Origin: Pseudomonadota bacterium
GTDB taxonomy: Bacteria; Pseudomonadota; Gammaproteobacteria; Xanthomonadales; Rhodanobacteraceae
Reading direction: 5' to 3'
Assembly: GCA_021805685.1 (NCBI GenBank)
Contig: JAJZET010000016.1
Location: 1 to 52,559 of the forward strand
DNA length: 52,559 nt
A model generated the notes under the pieces. The model did not search any database, was not told the origin of the DNA, and saw only the letters and a program-made list of their open reading frames with translations. Every line of letters begins with the position of its first letter. Within the stretch, counting starts at the first letter, position 1. The position numbers and the translations under genes are program-made. Positions 7,404 to 16,900 of the stretch are shown here, piece by piece.

Positions 7404-9824
7404 ATGATCCCCGGCACAAGCGGACGCACGACAGTCGACGCGACCGGTCCTGCCAACACCAGCCGTCGGCGGGTGCTGGCATTCGGGTCACTGCTCCTCG
7501 GTCTGCTGCTGGTGACCCTGTCGGCTGCAGTCTGGTACGTGCATCACCTCCCCGCACAGCATCACGCCGGGTCGGCTTCCGCGACCAGCCAACGGCCCGC
7601 CGGTGCCGCGGCTAGTGCTCGCCCCGCTGGTGGAGCCTCCACCGCTCCACTCCCCCGCCAAGCACGCGGCGGGCAATCCGCCCCAGCCAATCAACGGCTA
7701 ACGGGTCGCGAGGACACCTGGATCGTCCTGCTGTGCCTGTTGTTGCTGGCCGTCGGTATCCTGGCGAACCTACGCATCAGCACCGCACGCGAGCGCCTGC
7801 GCCTGGCCAGCATCCTCGATGCCATGCATGCCGGCACGTGGGAGTGGAACGTCGAGACCGACGCGGTGACGGTCAACGAACGCTGGGCCGAGATCATGGG
7901 CTACAGCCCAGACGAATGGCCGCGCCTCGACAGCAAGATTTTCGCCAACCTGTGTCATCCGGATGACCAGGATCGTCGTCGCGCGAGCATCAAGGCGCAC
8001 CTGGCCGGCAGGCAGGAGAGCTACAACTGCGAGATCCGCATGCGTCACAAACTGGGGCATTGGATCTGGCTGCAGGACAGCGGGCGCGTCACCCAGCGAG
8101 ACCCCAACGGACGTGCGCTGCGGCTGTCTGGTGCCTGCCTGGACATCACCGAACGCAAGCGCGCGGAGGAGGCGCTGCGCCAGGAAAGCGAGCGCTTCGT
8201 GGCGCTGGCCCGGGTCTCCAACACCGGCGTGTGGGAGTGGGACGACGCTACCGGCGCACAGTGGACCAGCCCGGAGTACTTCAGCATGCTGGGACGCCGT
8301 GCCGAGGATTTCCCCGACATCAGGGACGTCTGGCTGAAGCTGATCCATCCGGACGACAAGGAGCGCGCCACCCGCAGCTTCGCCGCCTACCTCGCCGGCG
8401 GCTCGAAGGGCATGTACGAGACCGAGTTCCGCCTGCAGCACGCCAACGGCGAGTGGGTGTGGATCTGGTCGCGCGGCAGCACACTGCGCGACGCCAACGA
8501 CCAGCCCACCACCAAGACGCTGGGCACCCACATCAATGTCACCTCGCTGAAGCAAGCGCAGGCGCGGCTGCGCGAGAGCCAGGAGCACCTGCGCCTCATC
8601 AGCGACAACCTGCCGGACACCATGGTGTTCCAGTTGGACTGTGGCGCGTCGGGCGAATTGCGCAGGTTCACCTACCTCAGCGACGGCGTGCAGCGCCTGT
8701 ACGGCCTGCCGACGAATGCGGTGCTGCGCGACGCCTCGCTGCTCTACGCGAAGGTCGTTCCCGAGGATCGACCGGCACTGGAAGCCCTGGAGCGCGAATG
8801 CATCGCCCAGCTCAAGGATTTCAGCATGGAGGTGCGCTGCCTGACGCCCGACGAGCGCACGCGCTGGATCATGATCACCTCGTCGCCGCGACGAACGGAC
8901 CATGGCCACGTGGTGTTCGACGGCTTGGCGATCGACATCACCGAACGCCGGCGACACGAAGAAAGGACCCACGAGCTCAACACCCTGCTGGAGCAACGCG
9001 TGGCCGAGCGGACGACCGAGCTCAGCGAGGCGCTCGAGGGCCTGCGCAAGACCCAGAACGAGCTGCTGCAAAGCGAAAAGCTGGCCTCGCTCGGTGCCCT
9101 GGTGGCCGGCATGGCCCATGAACTCAATACACCGATCGGCACCGCCGTCACGGTGGCCTCCACCCTGGTGCAGACGCACAAGCGTCTCAGGGACCTCGCC
9201 ACGACCGGCCTCACCCGCGGTGCGCTGGCGGAATACCTGGCCGACGTGGAGGAAGGCGGGCTGATCATCGAGCGCAATCTCGCGCGCGCCGCCGAACTGA
9301 TCGGCGGCTTCAAGCAACTGGCGGTGGACCAGACCAGCTACCAGCGTCGCGTCTTCGCGCTGCACGACGTGGCACAGGAAATCGCCATCACCATGCGTCC
9401 GGCATTGCGCAAGACCCCGTTCGAACTGCGCACGGATATCCCGCCGGATCTGGTTCTGGACAGCTTCCCAGGACCATTGGGACAGGTACTCATCAATCTG
9501 GTCAACAATGCCATCATCCACGCCTTCGAGGGGCGCGAGCGAGGCAGCATCACGTTGCACGCCGCTCCTGCCGAGGCGGGATGGCTGGACCTGATCGTCA
9601 GCGACGACGGCATCGGCATTGACGAGCCGAACCGGCAAAAGGTCTTCGATCCGTTCTTCACCACCAAGCTGGGCAAGGGCGGCTCGGGGCTGGGCCTGCA
9701 CGTCACCTACACCCTGGTCACCAGCCTGCTCGGCGGGCGCATCGAGCTGCGCAGCCCGCCGGGGCAAGGCAGCGATTTCGTGTTGCACCTGCCGCGGGTG
9801 GCGCCGACGGGCGCCAACGCATAG
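7404..9824 (+). CDS. Membrane-bound PAS-domain sensor histidine kinase
   Basis: The protein has 806 residues from the ATG at 7404, chosen because GAGCGAGAC precedes it and the first membrane segment lies close to the N-terminus. An in-frame ATG at 7248 would overlap the intergenic sequence. Two transmembrane helices (about 24-46 and 106-126) flank a short Ala/Pro-rich periplasmic stretch. Three PAS/PAC modules follow (about 135-515), two of them PAS_3-like with DITERKRAEE-type junctions. The kinase core has His572 in MAHELNTP, an N-box at about Asn701/702, DDGIG near 734, and a lid with GGSGLGL. No receiver domain is present, so phosphate must pass to a separate partner, most simply the EAL regulator just upstream. 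It ends 17 bases from the converging gene. Confidence 0.92.
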   Translation: MIPGTSGRTTVDATGPANTSRRRVLAFGSLLLGLLLVTLSAAVWYVHHLPAQHHAGSASATSQRPAGAAASARPAGGASTAPLPRQARGGQSAPANQRLTGREDTWIVLLCLLLLAVGILANLRISTARERLRLASILDAMHAGTWEWNVETDAVTVNERWAEIMGYSPDEWPRLDSKIFANLCHPDDQDRRRASIKAHLAGRQESYNCEIRMRHKLGHWIWLQDSGRVTQRDPNGRALRLSGACLDITERKRAEEALRQESERFVALARVSNTGVWEWDDATGAQWTSPEYFSMLGRRAEDFPDIRDVWLKLIHPDDKERATRSFAAYLAGGSKGMYETEFRLQHANGEWVWIWSRGSTLRDANDQPTTKTLGTHINVTSLKQAQARLRESQEHLRLISDNLPDTMVFQLDCGASGELRRFTYLSDGVQRLYGLPTNAVLRDASLLYAKVVPEDRPALEALERECIAQLKDFSMEVRCLTPDERTRWIMITSSPRRTDHGHVVFDGLAIDITERRRHEERTHELNTLLEQRVAERTTELSEALEGLRKTQNELLQSEKLASLGALVAGMAHELNTPIGTAVTVASTLVQTHKRLRDLATTGLTRGALAEYLADVEEGGLIIERNLARAAELIGGFKQLAVDQTSYQRRVFALHDVAQEIAITMRPALRKTPFELRTDIPPDLVLDSFPGPLGQVLINLVNNAIIHAFEGRERGSITLHAAPAEAGWLDLIVSDDGIGIDEPNRQKVFDPFFTTKLGKGGSGLGLHVTYTLVTSLLGGRIELRSPPGQGSDFVLHLPRVAPTGANA

Positions 9825-9841
9825 GACGGCGTGTCCGCGCC

Positions 9842-10978
9842 TCAGTCCACGCCCATGCAGAGCGCGGCGCCGCTGCGCGCGAACAGGGTATGCACGCTGG
9901 GATCCCAGCTCACGGTGAGGCCGCCCGGCAGCCCGGCCGTGATGCCGGCATCGGCCGGCTGGGTGATCGGCCCGGCCGTAGCCTGGTCGCCGCCACCGAA
10001 GTGCGCGGTGGCGCTGACCGTGTAACTCTCGGGATGGGGGCAGACGGCGGTGTCGATGGCCTGCGCTGCACTGGCACCCCGGTGGGTGATGGCCGGCAGG
10101 TTGCCATGGCCCAGGGTCACGACGCCCTGTCCACGACAGCTCGCCGTGAGCGTGTAGTCGATCATGACCTTGAGCGGTGGCGCCACCAGTACGGTCGCCA
10201 CCGCCTCAGGCTGTTTCGTGCAACCCAGCAGGAAGGCCTTGCGCAGCGGGACCACATGCAGCACGTAGCCACCCGGCTTGAGGTCGGCGGTAGTCGGCAG
10301 CCTGAGCGCAATGCTCTGCGGCGTGATGCCGGTGATGACCGGCTGTACCGCCAACGATTGCCCCTGAATGTCGGTCAAGTCCACTTGCGGGTTGGCGCAT
10401 TGCGGATCGAGCAGGTTGATGCCGCGCACCACGAAAGCCAGTGACTGGTCGGCAGGATGGACCACGAACAGGGGCTTCTGGTCCGGCGTCTCCACTGCGT
10501 CGATCACGGGCGCCGCGGACTTGTCGGTGGCCGGCGCCTTGGCGAGCTGGTCGACGGCCAGCGCCAGCGACGCCGCCAGCGCGTGCGCGTCGCTGCCACG
10601 GCACGCGGCGACGGCCTTGAGGTAAGCCTGTGTGCGCTGCGCTGCGGCGTTGGCGCGCTCGGCCGCGGCCTTGGCCTTGCCCCCCAGGATTTCCACCGGC
10701 TGGTGGATCGCGCTCCCCAACTGGTTGCGCAGCACATCGCCCATCCGGCCAAGCTGCTGCGCGACCGGGCCGAGCGCCGCATCGGGCTGGACCTTCATCC
10801 TCTGCGCGACCCCCTGCTGGGCCACGTCGAGCTGCGCCAGCACGTAGTCACCCGTAGGGCGCGCTGCATCCTGTGCCGCAACACGCCCACCCCAGCCCCC
10901 AACGGCGAATAGCAGCACCAGACCCGCCAGAAGCGACAAGCGGCGCCACGTTCCGCGCGTCCGCCGCAACTTAGTCAT
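9842..10978 (-). CDS. Secreted protein of unknown function, coupled to tpsA
   Basis: The protein has 378 residues from the ATG at 10978. This start overlaps the tpsA stop in the 8-base string ATGACTAA, so translation is probably coupled. The N-terminus is a signal peptide (RRTRGTWRR, a hydrophobic stretch, cleavage near VAA-QD). Residues about 45-150 are Ala/Gln-rich and helical, possibly a coiled coil. The rest is beta-rich with scattered Cys residues (CRGSD, PQCANP, LGCTK, SCRGQG, VCPHP, LCMGVD) that could form disulfides. I do not recognise the family. As the third gene of a two-partner secretion operon it may help the adhesin fold, process or attach in the periplasm or on the surface. That role is inference from position only. 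Confidence 0.8.
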   Translation of the reverse strand: MTKLRRTRGTWRRLSLLAGLVLLFAVGGWGGRVAAQDAARPTGDYVLAQLDVAQQGVAQRMKVQPDAALGPVAQQLGRMGDVLRNQLGSAIHQPVEILGGKAKAAAERANAAAQRTQAYLKAVAACRGSDAHALAASLALAVDQLAKAPATDKSAAPVIDAVETPDQKPLFVVHPADQSLAFVVRGINLLDPQCANPQVDLTDIQGQSLAVQPVITGITPQSIALRLPTTADLKPGGYVLHVVPLRKAFLLGCTKQPEAVATVLVAPPLKVMIDYTLTASCRGQGVVTLGHGNLPAITHRGASAAQAIDTAVCPHPESYTVSATAHFGGGDQATAGPITQPADAGITAGLPGGLTVSWDPSVHTLFARSGAALCMGVD

Positions 10979-13900
10979 TGTCCGGGCAACTCGCCGAATA
11001 GGGCTGGCCGGGCTGGCAATCCTGCTGGTCCGGCGGCAGCAGGATGCCGGACGGCACGATGCCGAATGAACGGTAGTTCGCGGTGACCACGCTGGGATCG
11101 ATGTAGGCATCGCCGTGGTTGTTGCCGTTCTGCGCGCGGCTGGTCAGCGCCGAGGTCGGCACGTTCACGCTGGGCGCACCGACCACGGGCAACAGGCCAC
11201 CCTGCGCGTTGACCGCATAGAAGTAGGCCGGCGGCGTACCCACCAGCGACACCAGCTCCTCGGTCACACCGGTGACGTAGATCGGTGCCGCGGCCGTACC
11301 CATCTGCCCCGTCGCCGACCAGGTGCCGCTGCCGTCATAAGCCCAGGTGGTGCCCTGCTGCAGAAGATCGCCCTGCACGCCGAGGTACAGTGCCGACGTG
11401 CCTGCATTCACGGTGTACGCGCTGCCGTTGACGGAAGCCAGGGTCAGGCCCTGCGCGTCGGTGAAACTGAAACCGGCCGGCGAATCGAACCCACCCAGCG
11501 TACCGACATAGTTGCCCATGAACTGCGTGGCCGTGCCCAGCGTGGTCGCATCGACGGCGCTGCCGGTGAGCGTGTCAGCCGTGATGCTGCCGCCCGTACC
11601 ACCGTCGATGGTTCCAGCCGACTGCAGCGACACCCGCTGCGCCGACAGCGCGCCGTCGATCTGCAAGCCGCCGCTGGTGGTCTGCAGCGTGATCCCGCTG
11701 CCGCCATTGACGTTGCCGGTCACCGTTAGCGCCTGGCCGTTCAGCAGGGTGAAGCCGTTGGCCGTGAAATTGCCCAGCGTGGCGACCCTGTTCGCCGGGT
11801 CCAGCGTGGTGCTGCCGGTCGACTGTCCGGTCAGCATGCCGGCAATGATCGCGCCATTGCCGCCCTCGCTGATCGCGCCGTCCGAGAGCAGCGTAGTCGT
11901 CCCGCTGCCGCTGTCCACGCTCGCGTTGATCGCCAGGCCGCTGCCGCCGTCCAGCGTCACTGCACTGCCGGCGAGGTTACCGCCGATCGTCAGCGTGCCG
12001 GCCGTGGTGGTGAGGCTCGTCGCGCCGCCACCGCTGTTCACGGCGCCAGTGACGGTCATTGCCTGCGCGTTGGTGAGGCTGATGCCGTTGGCGCTGAAGC
12101 CACCCAGGTCGCCGATCGCGTTCGCGCCACCGAGCGTAGCCGCCCCGGATGCGTTGCCGATCAACGTGCCTGCCGTGACGACACCGTTGCTGCCTTCGCT
12201 TATGCCGCCGGTCGAGCTCAGCGTGGTGGTGCCGCTGCCGCTGTCCACGCCACCGTTGATGGCGATGCCCGCGGCGGCAAGTTTCACCGCGCCGCCCGCA
12301 ACGCTGCCGGTTACGGTCAACATGCCCGCAGTGGTGGTCACGCTGGTCGTGCCATTGCCCCCGTTTACCGTGCCACTCACATCCAGTGCTTGGGCGTCAT
12401 TCAGGCTGAATCCATTGGCCATGAAGTTGCCGAGGCTCGTGATTGCGTTGGCACCATCCAGTGCCGTGGCGCCGCCGGCATTGCCCGTCAGCGTCCCAGC
12501 CGTGATCACGCTATTGCCGCCTTCGCTGATGTCGCCCGCCGAATCGAGCACGGTGGTGCCAGCACCGCTGTCCACGTTGCCGTTGATACCGAGCCCCCCC
12601 TGTCCGCTCAGCGCGACCGAACTGCCTGAAACATCACCGTAGACCGTGAGCGCGCCCGCCGTGGTGGCAATGTTGGTGGCTCCAGCGCCTCCGCTAATCG
12701 TGCCTGCCACGGTCAACACCTGTGCGTTCGACAGGCTGAATCCGTTCGCGCTGAAGTTGCCCAGCGTGCCGATCTGGTTCGCTCCGTTCAAAGAGGTGCT
12801 GCCGGTCGAACTACCCGTCAACGTGCCAGTGGAGATGACACCAGCCGTCTGGTTGATGGCTCCGCCATGGCTGCCGATCGTCAGGGAGCTGCTGGCACCG
12901 ATATTGCCGGCAAGGTTCACGCCTGCGTCGCCGTTCAGGGTGATGTTCTTGCCGGACAGGGCGCCAACGTCACTCAATGTGCCGCTCGCCGTAAACGAGA
13001 GGTTCCCGGTGCCAGCGTCAATTGCGCCGTTTGGCAGCGTGAGCGCGCCGCCGGCAACCAGACTCACGTTGTTGTTGCCGCTATCGATGAGTGCTGCGAT
13101 CGTCAAATCATTCTTGTCCGCCAGCGCAATCCCTGCCCCGTCGGCCATCACTGCGCCGACGAAATCGTTGCCCGAGTTGGTCAAGGCAATGGCGCCGCCG
13201 GCCTGGATCGTGGTGGTGCCACCGATCGTAAGCGGCCCGCTGGCCTGCTGCACGGCACCATCAGTATTCAACGAAAGATCCGTACCGACGTTGAGCAAGC
13301 CCAGCGTAGTGGTGGCACCCGGATTGGTCACGGTAATCGCGAGAGGGCCAGCAAGGCTGCCGTTGACGGCCAGATCACTGTCCGCCTTGATGGCCGAGAT
13401 ACCCGCAACGGTGCCGCCAATACCGGTCGTACCGCCACCCCCCAGGTTGATATTTACTGTCGTGGTGTAGCCGGAATAGTCCAGCGTGCCCTGGCTACCG
13501 GCATTCAGGCTGCCGGACAGGCTGCCGTCCGCCCCGGAATGCATCGAGATATAGCCCTTGCCGGTATCGATCAGCGAGCCGATACCCGTGAACGTCCCAG
13601 AGAGATCGCCCACCGTGCCCTGGTTTGCCCCGGTCAGTGCCCACGCCTGATTGGTTGCGATGAGCGTGCCGCTGCCGCTGCCGCTGTCAGCGATGTTGCC
13701 GAATGACGTCCAGCCTATCGTGCCGTTATTGCCTGCATTGGCGCCGGTGAGGGTATATGTCTGGCCGCTGCCCGTTATCGTCGCCCCGCTGCCGCTGCCG
13801 GTCAGCGTGGTGACGCCGAAGCCGCTGTAGTTGATGCCCGAAGCGCCCGAGACCTTCGTGCCAAGGTCGAAGCTGCCGGTCACATCCGTCACGCTGCCGC

Positions 13901-16900
13901 CCGTACCCGTCACCGCACCGAAACCGCTGTAGACGATATGGCTTGCCGACGAGGTCCTGGCGTTGTCGTCGAAGCTGCCGGTGACGTTCGCTATCGTGCC
14001 GCTGCCACCCACCGTCGTGGCATTGGCGAACGTCATCCCTTCGCTGCTCTTGGCGCTGTCGTCGAAGCCCGCCGCACCCGCGACGGCCGTCGTGTCGGCC
14101 GCGCTGAAGCCGCTGTAACCGATGCCCCCGGCGGTGCCTGCCGTGGTGCCCGTCAGGGTGAACGTCGTGCTGCCAAGCCCCGTGATCGCCCCGCTACCCG
14201 CCACGCTCGTGGCGCTGGCGAAGGTCATGCTTTCGCTGCTCTTGGTCGCGCTGTCGAAACCCGCTGCACCCGTGACGGTCGTCGCATCGGCCGCGGTAAA
14301 ACCGCTGAAGCCGATTCCCCCGGCCGAGCCAGCGTTGGCACTGCTCAAGGCAAACGTGCTGCTGCCCGTGATCGCGCTGTTGCTGCCGTTGCCCGCCACC
14401 ACCGTGACACCCGTCCACCGGCCGCCGATACCCGTGGTCTTATTGCCGCCATCGGCCAGGTCGAACGTCACCGCACTGCCGTAACTCCCGTACTTCAGCA
14501 CCTGCGCCGTCACATTACCGCTCACGCTGCCGCCGGTGCCGAAGTTCACCGTGCCGGTGCCGTCGGCGATGTTGCCGAACGACGTCCAGCTCACGCCGCC
14601 GCTGCTGCCCTTGTCAGCGGTGCTGTTGTCCAGGGTGTAGGTCTGCCCGCTGCCCGCGATCGTCGCCCCGCTGCCGCTGCCGGTCAGCGTGGTGACGCCG
14701 AAGCCGCTGTAGTTGATGCCCGAAGCGCCCGAGACCTTCGTGCCAAGGTCGAAGCTGCCGGTCACATCCGTCACGCTGCCGCCCGTACCCGTCACCGCAC
14801 CGAAACCGCTGTAGACGATATGGCTTGCCGACGAGGTCCTGGCGTTGTCGTCGAAGCTGCCGGTGACGTTCGCTATCGTGCCGCTGCCACCCACCGTCGT
14901 GGCATTGGCGAACGTCATCCCTTCGCTGCTCTTGGCGCTGTCGTCGAAGCCCGCCGCACCCGCGACGGCCGTCGTGTCGGCCGCGCTGAAGCCGCTGTAA
15001 CCGATGCCCCCGGCGGTGCCTGCCGTGGTGCCCGTCAGGGTGAACGTCGTGCTGCCAAGCCCCGTGATCGCCCCGCTACCCGCCACGCTCGTGGCGCTGG
15101 CGAAGGTCATGCCTTCGCTGCTCTTGGTCGCGCTGTCGAAACCCGCTGCACCCGTGACGGTCGTCGCATCGGCGGCAGTGAAGCCCGTAAAGGCGACACC
15201 GCCGGCCTTGCCCGTGGCGCTGCCAGTCAGGTTGAACACCGTCGTGCTGCCAAGGCCCGTGATCGAACCCGTACCGACTAGGCTACCGTTGCCCGCCAGG
15301 CTCGTCCCGGTAAATGCCGCGCCGGTTAAGTTCGTAAGGTTGCCATTGACTGTGATCGACATCGCAGCCTGGGCATGCAAACTTCCGCTGACCGTGCCGT
15401 TACCCGACAAATTCAACGCTCCAGTGCTACTGATGGCGGTCAGCGCACCAGTGGCAAGATCACCAAGTGTCAAGCCGCTCTGGCTGGTGATTTGCGTCGT
15501 GCCACCGGTGATGCCCACCACGCCGCTGAAGTCGTTCGCGTTGTTGGTGAGCGTGAGCGCCCCCGCACCGGCGTTCAGCGTGACTGCGCCCGCGCCCGCC
15601 GCTTGCGTGACGCTGCCCGTGGCCGTCTGGCTGATTCCGCTGCCAGCCAGGCTCAACGTCCCAGACCCCACACCCACAGTTTCAAGGCTCAAGGCATGGC
15701 TACCGTTGTCGACGGCCACGTTGTTCGCACCGTTATTGCTCAGGCTTATATTGCCCGCGAAATCGTTGCCGGGCATGGTCAATGCGATGGCGTTGGCGCC
15801 AGCGCTGAAACTCGCCGCACCGCTCGCCGTCCAGGCCGCATTCTGCGCGATCGCTCCATTCGTGGTGGTGATCGACAGGTTGCCGATATCCAGCGTGCTG
15901 CCCGCACTGAAGGTGCCGCTGTCCGTGGTCAGGCCCGCCAGCGGCGTGCCGCTGCCGATGGTGCCATCAAAGGCAACGCTTCCGCCCGCGTTCGCCGTCA
16001 GTGTGTATGCCCCGTCTACAGTCGAAAGGAAATGGATGGCCGAGTTGGCTCCGCTGCTGGTCAGCGTCGTGTTCGCGCCAAGCGTGACCGCATTGTCGTA
16101 GGTCTGGTCGCCGCTGATGTCGACGCTCGCGCCCGACATGAAGGTGATCGTGCCCGATCCCGACTGCAGGAGACTGCCGCTGCCGGTGATCGCCGCATTG
16201 ACCCACAGGCTGCTGCCGGGGTCGATGCTGATGGTGCCGCCAATGCCCTGCAGGGCCACTGCATGGTCGAGGGTCGTGCCGCCACCGCCAACTTCCAGCG
16301 TGCCGTCGTCGATCGTGATCGTGCCGCCGCTGCCAAGCTGGAAAGCGTGGTTGATCGACAGTGTGCTTCCGGTACCGATGGTGGTGCCGCCGGAGTAGGT
16401 ACTGTCGGGGTTGGCGTAGCCTGTTTCCCTCAATTGCAGGGTGCCGCCGCCGCTCAGGGTCAACGAACCGCCGCCCGACAGCACACCATCTATCTCCTCG
16501 GTATTGCCGCTGCCGACGCTGATGATCGCGCCGCTGCCGGCGCTGCCGTTCAAAGTGAAGCTGTTTGCCAGCTTCAGGCCGTTCGCGGAAAAACCCAGCG
16601 CGGTACCAGCCGCCATGTTCACCGCACCAGTGCCGAGCGCCGTGTTGCTGCCCACCAGAAGCGTGCCGGCATTTATCGTGGTGCCGCCGCTGTAGGTGTT
16701 CGCACCCGTGAGCGTCAACGTGCCGGCACCCTTCTGGGTGAGCGTGCCGGTCTGGGAAATGACTCCGCCGAACGTCGTCGCGGCCGTGTTGTCGAACACC
16801 AGCGCGCCGCTGTTCGCCACGTCGCCGGTAATCGAACCGTCATTGGTGCCGTCGCCCAGTTGCAAGGTGCCGGCAAGGATCGTGGTGCCGCCGCTGTAGG

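Noticed and set aside
13938-15281. Long plus-strand open frame (447 codons) inside tpsA
   Set aside because: It is antisense to the TpsA repeats. Its protein repeats mirror the DNA repeats, it is rich in Arg/Ala, and no family motif or ribosome site is seen.
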